From assembly GCA_028386065.3 (NCBI GenBank), contig JAKUCV010002172.1, positions 161,338 to 225,337 of the forward strand: DNA of 64,000 bases, written 5' to 3'. How positions within the stretch are numbered: the stretch's first letter is position 1; every line of letters starts with the position of its first letter. Positions 12,365 to 22,972 of this stretch are shown here, piece by piece. The notes beneath the pieces were generated by a model, which was not told the DNA's origin, searched no databases, and saw only the letters and a list, made by a program, of their open reading frames with translations. Both the position numbers and the translations under genes were made by a program. This DNA comes from Turnera subulata (Eukaryota; Streptophyta; Magnoliopsida; Malpighiales; Passifloraceae).

Positions 12365-13019
12365 TGCCGCGAGTCTAGCGAACCGGTCCAGTGTGCTCCT
12401 AGATGGTATCCTCAGAATCACCCGATGCATGGTTAGTGGGATGAGGGTTCGACCGAGGGACAGCTGGTGGAATGAAGGAATCGTAGAGATGAGGATCCCG
12501 AGGTAGTGGCACAGGGTGGGCACAACAACTCTCCCTCACACAGGAAGTCAACTCTTGTATCCGGATAGCTTGGGCCGTCAGGGTTGCCTTGGCCTGCCTA
12601 AGCAATGTCCAAAGTCGGGAAGCCTCAGAGGCTGGAACCTAGTGCAAGTGGGGGATCAGTCAGATTATAAAAAAGGGAAGACATTCGAGGCAATGGTCAA
12701 GAAAATATCGTGGTGATATCAGCTGGGAACGGTGGGAAATCAGGAGGGAGATCCTCAATGAAGGACACCCAACAACGCCTATAAGCATCATCGAAAGACT
12801 AAAGTCAGCCTCGACCACCGGAAGAGCAGGACGAGAAGTAGAAGAAGACGCCCCAGTACCCTTCCTCCTCTATCAGACCGAGCTCTGAAGAGAAGGGCCT
12901 GCGCTATTCACCGATCCCCCTGCTTCCGGGGCAGTCAAAGGCGGCATCAAATATGTACTAATTAAGGAGGACGAGTCGCGAAAGCTAGTCAGATCATCAG
13001 CATGCCAATCCAGATAGTC
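12365..13019 (-). pseudogene. Plant mobile domain gene, C-terminal part (antisense in Tat-N)
   Basis: Read on the minus strand from 13019 the frame begins DDYLDWHADDLTSF and runs about 50 residues to stops near 12880; later pieces (TLTAQAIRIQELTSCVRES) follow in shifted frames. It directly continues the frame of 27271-28495 once Sire-B and one copy of ATCCT are removed, so both pieces were one gene before Sire-B arrived. The D-Y-L-x-W-x-A pattern is usual near the end of PMD proteins. Nothing suggests present function. Confidence 0.7.
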
Positions 13020-13491
13020 ATCCTTGTTAGCCTAAACATATGACTAGTGGCTTAATTAGTAATTAATTAAGACTAATCATGTTTAGTATGCAAATATATG
13101 TTTCTAATGATTCTGACGATCATTATATTATTTTGATGATTAACAAACATATTGGTTAAGTGTTTTGTGTTGATTGAGTATCGGGCATAATCAATTGTTT
13201 CCAGAAAAAACCAAATGTTCAGTATACAAATATATGTTTCTGATAATCATTAAATTGTTTTAATGATTAAAAAACATATTGGTTAAGTGTTTTATGTTGT
13301 TTGAGTATTGGCAGAAACATTTGGTTCCACGAAGAAACCAAAACAGAGAAGATTTGGCTCCACAGGCTGCAGAACAAGTTGTCACTGTCAATCTACATTT
13401 CGTGTGGTCCTAGATCAATAGTTGGCAATTTAAATGCCAACCAACGTCCAAACTTGCAGCACAAGTGTTAGAAAAAGATCTAGAAAGTGGT

Positions 13492-16400
13492 TGTAACGCC
13501 CCAGATTTTCAAAATTTAATTTATGGAATTTTCGAAATTTTTATTCCAATTTTACCATTGAGGAAATCCCGGATTTTTGGACTAGGAAATAAATTATTTT
13601 ACCTTGGTTATATCGATATTAGGTCGTTAGTATGGCGGATACGGCTTCTGTTGGAATTAAAACGTGTTTCGGGATGAAACGCGGGGTTTACCGTAGTTGT
13701 GGTTAAAACTAAATCGTTTTGAGTTTGGAAAAAAAAAAAAAAAGTTGACTGAGCAGGCAGGGTTGACCACGCCCAAGTGAACGACCAAACCCTAGCCGCC
13801 CTTCCCCTCTTCCGTTTTCTTTTCTCCCGTCCTTTCTCCCATCTTCTTCCTTTTCTCTTCCGTCGCAGCCGCCCTCATCTCTCTCTCTTTCTCTCTCTCA
13901 CTCTCTCTCTCTTCCCCTCTCATCATCATCAACACCTCATCTCCCTATTCTCCACGCTCTCGTCATCCTTCCTTCCCTTCAGGTCGCCGCCGCCACCACC
14001 ATGGTTTGCAGAGGGGACCGAGAAGAGGCCAGGCAGTGCGCGACGAGGAGTACTGTGCGTGGACGGGAATCGCTCCTGTCTTCCTTGCGTTGTCAGTCAG
14101 TCTGACCCCTCCTTTGCATTCTCTTCTCCTCCCTCTCGGCTTGTGGGTTTGACATTGTTGTTGTTTTTTTTTTGGTTTGGTGTTGATTTGGGTTTCGGCG
14201 GTGGATGGTGCGTGGGCGTGCGTCGTTGGTCGTCGCCGGTGTGCTGTGGTTGTGTTGGTTCCGGCGGGCTGTGTGTGTGGCGGTGCTGTTGTCTCAGACG
14301 GCAGTGGCTGTGCAGAACCGGTGTCCGCGAGCCTCTTCTCCGGCAGAGGTGCTTCACTGCTCAGGTTCGTGTGGGTTGGTTGTGGACGGATTCTGGGCAG
14401 CTTGAGGTGTTTTCCGGGTAAGGATTGGACTAACTCTTTCCTCTTTCAATTTGGTTGTAAACTCCGGGTGGAGTTTCGTGTTGAACTTTGTGTCAGGTTG
14501 CTGTTCAATGGTGGCAGGTTGGTTATGTTTTCGTTTCTGGCAGTTTGGGTGAATTCCGACGAGGTTGACCGGAATCCGGCGAGGCTCAGGAATTTTCCGG
14601 CGAGGGCTCGGGTTTTGTTCCAACATGGCAGAATATTTCCGGCTTGAGCGTTTCTCTTTTGTTATGTTTCAATCTCATTCATGGCATGGAATATTAAACA
14701 AGTACTTTCATGTATCGGGAATATCGAGTTTTAGTGAAACCGTGTGTGGGGGTATGAGAGTGTGTGGCTGGAAATTTACCGACACGGGTAGAACCATAGG
14801 CCGGGAACATTTGGGCTCGGGAATGACCTTAGAACGGTATTTAGGAAAAACCAGGCCCAAGTCCAACTAATTGACTTTAAAGACCGTGGGACTTTGATGG
14901 ACCTTAAGATATGGGCTTGAGGCCCAATGACTTAATTGGATAACCTTTGGACTTGGGTAACGGGCTTTAAGCCCAACTTCATAATGGGCTTTAGGCCCGG
15001 GATTCGGTTTTGGACTTAGATGGGCCTTAGGCCCGGGAACTCGTTATGGACTTTAAGGAATGGGCTCTAAGCCCAAATTCATAAATTGGGATGAATGCAG
15101 ACTTGTGGAAGTGGGCTTTAGGCCCGAGAGGTTATTTTGAATTTAGATGGGCTTAAGCCCGGTTAATCTTAGGTCCTTGTCTTTTGGAGTTTTTGGTGAG
15201 GAGATATACCCTTTGGGGCTTAGACCCCGAAATTACTTAACCGGGTAGTTTGGGTCAGGTTTCACTCAGTTGAGCATATAAGTATCATGCATGCACGATT
15301 TACTATAATTGTTTTGTAATTGTTGTGTGTGCCGGTATTCAGGCACGGGTAATACCTCGGGAGCTGGAGGATCTGTCTTGGGGAAAGCTCCACATGAAAA
15401 TCGTCATTGAGGTGACTTTATAAGTCTTTTTATGTTTGTATGCATTGCTTGTTGGTTTGGTTTGTCTGAGTTGCATCCCTTGTTTGCTAACATGCATTGA
15501 TCTGTATTGTGTGCCTGTGTGTTGCTATTTGTTGGACAAGCATGTCTTGCTTAACTGATGTGGGATATAAAATGTGATATGTTTTTGGGGTGACGGTGTG
15601 ATGTGATGTGGGTTGGGAACCCGGATGTTGATTTAATGAATAATTCACACAACCCTGTTAAAACATAACTCTTTGGCACACATGAACTCTTAAGTATGAA
15701 TAAGAATGCTATACTATAAAAAATATTCTACTGTGTGCTGATGACTGGTTGGTTCGAGCGGGAAGTGGTACCCCTCAGGTTTGCATGCTGGATAGCATGG
15801 TATATGCGGTTTAGCATATGGGTCTGTGATGACCGGTTTCTACCTCCCCCTTTCTACCTCCCTCTTTCTCTCTGTCTCTCTCTCTCTCTATGGTGATATT
15901 TGGGCTATATGCCTGGTTATAATGGGCTTTCGCCCTGGTTGTCTCATGAGATGGGACCGAGCTCGACGCACACAGCAGGGGACCCTAAATAATAAATATA
16001 ATAATAAAACTTAACGCACAAATAGATGTAAACCATAAATTGATTGCTTATATGCTGTTGGCATGTTAGTACCGGTTATTGTGTGTTTGCTTACTTGTGC
16101 TTGTCTCTCTACTTTCCTTTCGAACTTGCTTTGCACACCTACATAACTAGATTTATACTGCTCACTGAGTAGGCGACTCACATAATTGCCACCGTTGCTT
16201 TTCTTACTGTTAGTTAGCATGCAACTTCTCTTTTCCTTTTCAAAGTACGGACGTGGATATCCCAGCAGGTAGCTGTGCTTCCTCTCCCGGTTGGATCCAT
16301 AGAGCCGACACGCATATCATTTTTCCCCTTTTGTTTTTATTTTATCTTTATCTTTCGCTACATTGGATTTTGTTGAGATGTCGTTATTGATTTTGATTAC

Positions 16401-16629
16401 TTTATCGGCGGGTTGCCGGGATTTGATATCTGATGATGTTTCGGCTGGATGCCGGGTTGATTTAAGGATTGATAAGCCGGTTTTCTCTTGTTCTTTATGA
16501 CATCTCGCTTTATTTAGATTTTCAGATAATGTTTGGGTAATGGATTTCCTATCCCGGGTTTCAGGGGCATTTTGGTAAATTTCTTTTGATTAAGTATTTT
16601 ATTTGTAAAATTGGGATACGGGTGCTTCA
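13492..16629 (+). mobile_element. Solo LTR S4, chromovirus (Tekay/Del)-like, 3.1 kb
   Basis: It starts TGTAACGCCCCAG and ends GGTGCTTCA, with target duplication GTGGT (13487-13491, 16630-16634). The sequence joined across it matches the intact Sire-B 3' LTR at 26035-26060, which proves the insertion. A TGTAACGCCCC start and a length over 3 kb are usual for Tekay/Del-type chromoviruses. It has a CT-rich then GC-rich block (13790-14650) and eight GGGC...GCCC palindromes (14913-15228). The open frames at 13777-14647 are by-products of base composition. Confidence 0.9.
14913..15228. repeat. Cluster of eight GGGCTTTAGGCCC-type palindromes
   Basis: Short palindromes occur at 14913-14925, 14962-14974, 14986-14998, 15022-15034, 15062-15074, 15113-15125, 15149-15160 and 15215-15228. 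Spacing is irregular (24-66 bp) and the sequence between differs, so these are not simple tandem copies. TGGGCY is also the plant site II promoter element, so a role in LTR transcription is possible but unproven. Confidence 0.85.
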
Positions 16630-17206
16630 GTGGTCCTCACACCTTCTAAGCATCTTTGAAGCTTTGGTGGTCCACACAAGCAACCTGTCACTTTCAACCA
16701 ATAAAGAATGTGGTCCCGAAAAGTAGTTGACATTTAAGCAACTCAACTAACGGTTTTGCTTGCTCACCAAGGGTCAGAAAAATATCAAAAAAGTGGCCCT
16801 CACATTCTCTTTCATGCATCAAAGTGCTAGTGGTCCTTACTTTCTATTTTTGGTAACATTTTTGAAGAAAGACAATTTCTGCCCAAGTAATATCAAGATT
16901 TGGCTCATCTGCGTGGACAGATTTAAACCAAGTCAACTAACAGTTAAACTTGCACTCCAAGGGTTAGATAAAGTTCAGAAAAGTGGTCCTCACATCCTCT
17001 CTCTATCCTGGAAGATTTGATGGTCCACACTTTCCATTTTTGGGAAGCTTTTTGAATAAAAAGGATTGCAACTCAAGTATTCTGCAGATTTGGCTTGCCT
17101 ACATGGACTGCTTTATTAGAGAAGCAAGAAGTCAGCTCCTATGCCACCTGGACATCATATGGCCGTTATATGAACGTTGTGGGAGAGCTACCCCATCATG
17201 AGAATC

Positions 17207-17214
17207 TATATAAG
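17207..17214 (+). promoter_or_regulatory. TATA box of Sire-B 5' LTR
   Basis: TATATAAG; the same box is at 26616-26623 in the 3' LTR, followed in both by AGGTMTGAAACCTC. It is the likely U3/R promoter of the element. Confidence 0.65.
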
Positions 17215-17851
17215 AGGTCTGAAACCTCATTAAACGAAGTACTTCAGCCTATGGAAATATTCTGTGATATTTAGCTTCTGCTGGAGCCAAATCCTCTAAG
17301 AGATTCAAAAATTTAGAGTGAGCTTACCTTGAGTGAATCTCCTATTCTAAACTCGTTGTAAACACTTCTTGAGTGAGTCACTCTTGAAGTTATCTTGTTG
17401 AAGGCATTATAGGTGAGAATAAGTTACAATCATACTTGATACTCAAAGTTAGGAACAATATTGAGGATACGTTAGAGCTAAGCCTTTGAAAAGCTTGAGT
17501 GATAGGTTAGAGCTAAGCCTTCGAAAAGATTGAGTGTAGGTTAGAGTTGTTCCTTTGAAAAGCTTAGGTTAGAGCTGCTCCTGTAAAAGCTTGTAAAGGT
17601 TACGGTTGAACCCGTAAAAGCCTAGTATAGTGGATAGTTTAGAAATCCTAAAGGGGGGACCTTTAGATAGTGGATGTACTCCTGCGTGGGGAACCACTAT
17701 AAATTATTTGTGTCCATTGCTTTTCTATCTTCATTCCTGCATTTCCACTTAAGTTTAACATTTGGCTTCTGCGTCGAGCCAAATCTCTGAAAACCCAAAA
17801 AGGAGGAAAAGCTAATTCAAACCCCCCTTCTTAGTCTTTTCTAGGCCAAAA

Positions 17852-17872
17852 ATTGGTAGTGAAACTGCATTC
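17852..17872 (+). promoter_or_regulatory. Diverged primer binding site of Sire-B
   Basis: ATTGGTAGTGAAAC follows the LTR end directly. It is related to the initiator-Met PBS TGGTATCAGAGC used by Copia elements but clearly diverged. The Sire-C site (TGGTAGCGGAGC) is closer to it. Confidence 0.5.
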
Positions 17873-17886
17873 TTAGTGAAGTGGAT

Positions 17887-18150
17887 TAGCCTCCAAAGAA
17901 AAACATCTTGGCTTGTGAGGGAACATGCATCAACAAGGCATCCTACTTTGATGGTGCTAATTTTAACTATTCAAAGGTCAAGATGAAGAAGCAACATAAA
18001 GGAAGGAGTCCTAGGGGAGTGAAGATTGAAAAGCCCAAGAAGGATCCTCTAGTGTGCTTTGGATACAACTGCCCAGCTTATATCAAGTTTGAATGCCCAT
18101 ACCAAAAGAAGAACATATATGGTCCTCAAAAACCAAGAAAAGGAAGGATA
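17887..18150 (+). pseudogene. Sire-B gag remnant with internal deletion
   Basis: The frame begins like the Sire-C gag (…EGTCINKASYFDGANFNY) but the first ATG is TAG and the second TTG. After about 25 residues it jumps to the C-terminal gag part (KPKKDPLVCFGYNCPAYIKFEC), so about 230 residues of the capsid region are missing compared with Sire-C. The zinc knuckle has lost its second Cys (CFGY instead of CFGC) and its His. Such a Gag could not assemble. Confidence 0.8.
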
Positions 18151-18943
18151 TGGCTGCTTGGGAGGACTCGGATTCTTCAAGCAATTCAGACACGAATGAA
18201 GCTGTGAATTTGTGTCTCATGGCTCTAGAAGAATCTGTGGTAAGTGATTCACCTGACTTTACTTTTGATGAATGAAAAGATGCTTTTGGTGAATTGCATG
18301 ATAAGTATATACAAGCACTAAAAAAAGAACATTGCATACAAGAAACGTATTGAGATTCTAGAGTATGATGCTGGAGCACATAAGATTGCACATGAAAAGC
18401 TTGATCTTGCTCATGTTGATGTGTTGAAATCTTGTGAAACTTTGAAAAGTGAGAACCTTGCCATACAAAATGCTCATGATGAACTAGAAACAAAGAATGC
18501 TAGTAATATTGCTATGTGTGACAAGTTATTGAAAGAGAATGATATGCTTAAGAAAAGTGTTGATGATTTCAAATATTCTCTTGAGAAGTTCACTATAGGG
18601 ACAGATAATTTAAATTTGTTGCTAGATCAACAAAAGCACTCACTAGACAAAAGTGGGAAAGGCGCAACACATATGGTTTTTAACTATCCAAATCTGCCTG
18701 TAAAATTTGTTAAAGAAGAATCTATAACTCCATATAGATCTAGATACCATGAGCACTATAGTTCTAACTATCATAAGCACTCACATAGGCCTAATATTTC
18801 ATGCTATTATAGTGAGAAAATTGGATACACAATCAGATCTTGTGCTTATAGGAAGAGAAACAATCTTGTGAAGTATATTTGGATTCCGAAAGGAACCAAA
18901 TCTGACCCTGAAGGACCCAAGTTAGTTTGGGTACCTAAAACTT
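18151..18943 (+). pseudogene. Sire-B coiled-coil / second zinc knuckle region
   Basis: Starts MAAWEDSDSSSNSDTNEAVN, followed by a long heptad-rich stretch (18280-18640) with several stops before 18421, then 18421-18943 open. A second CCHC knuckle is seen as CYYSEKIGYTIRSC: one Cys and the His are changed, while Sire-C keeps CYYCGNVGHIIRSC. It ends GPKLVWVPKT, which in Sire-C is GPKLVWVPKI. Role in the family: nucleocapsid-type RNA binding and assembly. Confidence 0.75.
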
Positions 18944-18968
18944 GATTACATGACAGGGTGCAAGGGAT

Positions 18969-19102
18969 GAATGGGTTTTGGACAGTGGTTGTTCAAGACA
19001 TATGATAGGTGACCCATCAAGATTTTCATCTCTCCTTTCAAAACACCAAGGTAATGTTACTTTTGGTGATAGCTCAAAGGTAAAATTCTCGGTATTGGTA
19101 AG
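18969..19102 (+). pseudogene. Sire-B protease, cut by solo LTR S2
   Basis: MDSGCSRHMIGDPSRFSSLL carries the DSG catalytic motif of Copia aspartic proteases (DTG/DSG), then GNVTFGDSSK. The frame is cut at 19102. After collapsing GTAAG the sequence continues at 20609 with KIGIV, as in Sire-C (GIGKIG). Confidence 0.8.
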
Positions 19103-20603
19103 TGAGAATACCCGACCCAAAATCTCTTGGGCCTATTCACCTAATCCTTTCACCTTCTTCCTCGGGTCAATCCTATAACATTGGAGTTGCCACCCAAGTT
19201 TTATTAAGGACAGAACTTGGGAAAAACCTTAATATGACTCCGTTAGGCTACATGGTCATGGCGAACCAAGGTTATGGGATCGGGGGTTCGTCACTGATGG
19301 GAAGGTGTTAGGCACCCATCCGTGTTGGGTCGAGACTTTGTGCAATTATGAAAAGCAAGTGTGCCTGGTGCAAGTGTGCATGTGTGGAAAATAAAGAGAA
19401 TGAGAGAAGAAGAAGATTTGGCTTGCATCCCGTTGTAAGACCGAGATTACCTACGTACCCGAGTGATCGGGGTCAAAGCCACGTAGTTCTAAACATGGCA
19501 CAAATCGGCCACTTACATCATCATAAGCATCAACATATAATCAACAAAGATCAATCAAAAAAAGAGAGTTTAGTGTTACCTCCTATAGCTCTCCTCTAGC
19601 TCCCTGCAATGGGTTGAGTTCTACACCCACCTTCTTGCCGCTTCTAAGCTCTATGGTTGATTCTCTTCTTGACCTCTCCTTGCTAGACCACTGCTAATTC
19701 CTCCCACCAAAATCCTCCAGAGTTTCTGCCTAAAGAATGTATTTCTAGGCTTGGAGAAATAGAATTTCTCCAAGCACTCAAGGCTTATAAGTGTGTATGT
19801 GAGAAAAGTGTGTGATCTTTTGAAATATGTGTGAGGGGTCCTATTTATAGTGCTCTGGGATGCCTAGGGGCGTGGACTTGCTTAATGGTGAAGACTATGC
19901 TCGAAAATCTAGTCCAAAATCGCGTAGGATCGAAATTAGAAACAAAATCAAAGATTTGGGCGAATCTGGGAGGACATGACCGTCGATATCCACTGCTTGA
20001 CCGCCAGTTCTGGCGGTCTTGAGTGGATGCCCGCCAACACCTGGCGGTCGTCGCGAGATAACCGCCGGTTTCCCCGCGTGTCACCCGTTCTTTCCATTTT
20101 CGAACCCCCAATCCCCCTAATTCAGCCCTGATTTGATCCTACCGCGTAATTAACCCCCAATCAACCCAGAATCACTCCATTACTGGATTATCATTCCCCC
20201 TAAATCATTCTATAACAGATTAATTATACCTTAATGCCTATTTCATACTAAATCATGCCAAAAACAACATTTCTACATAAATAATGATTTAACTCTGATT
20301 TTCCACGAAAATTAGAACTAAAATTAACCTGCAAGAAATGTGTTAATGGGCTGAGTAAACCCTGGAGAATCCATTTACTTGGACCTTTAAACCCATTCCT
20401 AACCCAAAAAAAATAAATCATCATATAATTGGATTAAAAAACAACTAAAAGAGCCCAAGCAAATGAAATGTACCTTAATTCTACAAAATTAAACTCTTAT
20501 CATGCCTTGACTTAAAATCAAATCATCTCATTAACCTCAAGTTAAGCATGTTTGGAATCTAATTTTTAGCAAAATATTCATGGGTCAAATTTGGGTGTTC
20601 ACA
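19103..20603 (-). mobile_element. Solo LTR S2, Tat/Ogre-like Gypsy
   Basis: On the plus strand it runs from TGAGAATACCCGACCC to TTGGGTGTTCACA, i.e. an inverted copy of S1, 1,501 bp, with perfect target duplication GTAAG (19098-19102, 20604-20608). It has the inverted TACGTACCCGAGTGATCGG block and a hairpin near 20293 with two changed arm bases. It is younger than Sire-B, which it interrupts. Confidence 0.92.
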
Positions 20604-21010
20604 GTAAGATTGGTATTGTCCTATTATTAAGCATGTGCTTATTGTTCATATTCTTAAGTTCAATATGTTAAGTGTCAGTCAGAGGATTTAGAGTTACATT
20701 TGAATCATCATGATGTCGTGTGAGTAGGATTGATGATGAGAAAGTCGTATTTATTGGAAAAAGAATTGGAAACCTATGCTCTATATGTTTAAATGATATT
20801 ACTAATCTAGAGATTAAGTGTTTTAGTACAGAGACTCAAACCCTGTGGCATAGGAGGCTCGAACATGCAAATCTTGTGCTAATATCAAATCTGTCAAAGA
20901 TGGATTGTCAAAGCCAAAATTTGAAGTAGAAACCAAATGTCAACCATGTCAGCTTGTGACGATACATAAGTTGAGTTTACTCCTAAAGAATTAGCCACAG
21001 GTCATTGAGG
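20604..21010 (+). pseudogene. Sire-B pre-integrase domain; integrase core deleted
   Basis: Reads GFRVTFESS, then RIDDEKVVFIGKRIGNLCS and HRRLEHANLVLISNLSKMD, the zinc-binding GAG-pre-integrase domain (first His kept, the GH pair changed to EH). After TKCQPCQL (about 20960) it jumps to PQVIEVDE, a position that in Sire-C lies about 240 residues further on, beyond the whole DD35E integrase core. The element could not integrate by its own enzyme. Confidence 0.8.
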
Positions 21011-21027
21011 TTGATGAGAGAAAAGAT

Positions 21028-22068
21028 ATGCAACCCCCTGATTTATTTGAGACTCAACAACATTTGGCTTCTCCCGAACCAAATGTTCAGAATAATGATG
21101 TGCAACCAAATGTTCTAGAATCTAGTTCAAGCTCACAGCCGAGAAACTCTAAGGTTCATGCAACTAGAGGACATTCAACTGAGGCCATATTAGGTGATCC
21201 TAGAAGAGGTGTAACCACCAGATCCAAATTACAAAACATCAATACAAATCTTGCCTTTATGTCTCAAGTTGAGCCGAAAAATGCCAATGATGCTACACTT
21301 GATGAAAATTGGGTGATGGCAACGCAAGAAGAGCTTAATCAGTTCGAGAGGAATAATGTGTGGAAGCTTGTTACAAGGCCAGAAGACCATCCTGTCATTG
21401 GAACCAAATGGGACTTCAGGAACAAGCTTGATGAATCAGGAACTGTGGTAAGAATAGCTCGATTGGTAGCACAAGGGTACAATCAAGAGGAAGGTATTGA
21501 TTATGATGAGACCTTTGCACCAGTAGCTAGACTTGAATCCATTCACATGTTGCTTGCATTTGCATCATTTAAATCTTTCAAACTATATCAAATGGATGTC
21601 AAGAGTTCTTTTCTAAATGGATACATCATGGAAGAAGTATATGTAGAACAACCTTCAGGATTTGAAAACCATGAGCATTCACAGCATGTTTTTAAATTAA
21701 AAAAGGCATTGTATGGTCTTAAACAAGCACCTAGGGCTTGGTATGGTAGATTAAGCTCATATCTTATCTCAGAATGCTTTACAAGAGGAAAAGTTGACTC
21801 AACTCTATTTGTGGAATCTAACATAGATGATATCATTATTATGCAAATATATGTTGATGTTATTTTATTTGGTGCTACTAATGAATCTCTTTGTCAAGAG
21901 TTTGAAAAGCTTATGCACAGTGAGTTTGAAATGAGCATGATGGGAGAATTAAACTTCTTCCTAGAATTTCAAGTCAAGCAACTCGATGGTGACTTTTTCC
22001 TTAATCAAGCACAGTACACACGTGAGCTGCTGGAAAGAAAATTCAGATTAGTTGAGAATATTGATTGA
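21028..22068 (+). pseudogene. Sire-B reverse transcriptase with broken active site
   Basis: An open frame of 346 codons: a linker (residues 1-90), then RT starting at ENWVMATQEELNQFERNNVW. RT motifs KARLVAQGY-like (IARLVAQGYNQEEGIDYDET), YQMDVKSSFLNG and LYGLKQAPRAWY are present. The catalytic YVDD box reads YVDV (21850-21861), losing the second Asp that binds magnesium, so the enzyme should be dead. RT copies the element RNA into cDNA inside the virus-like particle. The frame stops at TGA 22066-22068, about 15 residues before the next open piece. Confidence 0.88.
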
Positions 22069-22830
22069 TAATTTTGTGATTTGGCTTCTCTCAAGCCGAA
22101 ACTAGTCCAATGCCAATGAGCACTAGCACCAAACTTGACAAGGATGAGAATGGTAACGATGTTGATGTGAAATTATACAGAGGCATGATAGGTAGTCTTC
22201 TTTACCTTACAACTACAAGACCAGACATTATGTATAGTGTTTGCTTGTGTGCTAGATTTCAATCATGCCCAAAAGAATCTCATCTTAAAGCTATCAAGCG
22301 CATCTTCAAGTATTTAAAAGGAATATCATATTTAGGCTTATGGTATCCTATTGTGAACTCTTTTGAACTAAGAAGCTACTCAGGTGCAGACTTTGCAAGG
22401 TGCACTCTTGATAGAAAAAGTACAAGTGGTACTTGACAATTACTTGGACAATCACTTGTATCTTGGTCAAGTAAAAAGCAAAATTCAGTTGCTACTTCCA
22501 CAACCGAGGCTGAATGTGTAGTTGCTGGTGCATGTTGTGCACAAGTGCTATGGATGAAACAAACACTTGCTGATTATTGACTAACTTTCAAGTGTGTTCC
22601 TATCTTCTGTGACAGCTCAAGTGCCATCAACCTAACTAAGAATTCGGTGCAACACTCTCGAACCAAACACATTGAAGTTAGACATCATTTTATTCGAGAC
22701 CATAGGTTGAAGAAGGATGTGGCTATTGAGTTTGTGAGACTGAAAATCAACTGGCAGACATCTTTACCAAACCATTAAAGGAAGAACAGTTCACCAAAAT
22801 TAGGCTCGAGCTTGGTATTGCAATATATCA
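22069..22830 (+). pseudogene. Sire-B RT tail and RNase H, with stops
   Basis: [15 protein letters not shown], then [18 protein letters not shown] and [14 protein letters not shown] (RT thumb/connection), then RNase H pieces: [11 protein letters not shown] (catalytic Asp retained), STTEAECVVAGACC (Glu), FCDSSSAINL (Asp). A TGA at about 22434 and frame changes break it. The tail KPLKEEQFTKIRLELG ends near 22830, as in Sire-A. Confidence 0.82.
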
Positions 22831-22972
22831 TAAGTATTTTGATTTGGCTCCACATTTGTTTTCTATGTGTTCATGCATATCAAAAAATATTGCACATATA
22901 TGCACTTAGAATATATTCAATCGTCACACATTCCACACTTGCGCTAAGCATATGAGCATATGACAATAAGTC

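Larger units (their letters stand above)
13025..17851 (+). repeat. 5' LTR of Sire-B, split by solo LTR S4
   Basis: Without S4 (13492-16629) and one GTGGT it measures about 1,684 bp, matching 1,688 bp for the 3' LTR. The two are close by eye, with scattered substitutions and the same AGCCTTTGAAAAGCTTGAG-type tandem units near the 3' end (17480-17600). Confidence 0.9.

Noticed and set aside
13777..14647. Overlapping frames of 214 and 156 codons on the plus strand (and 86-90 on the minus)
   Set aside because: They lie wholly within solo LTR S4, in its CT-rich then GC-rich part, show no domain, and overlap in several frames, as expected from composition.
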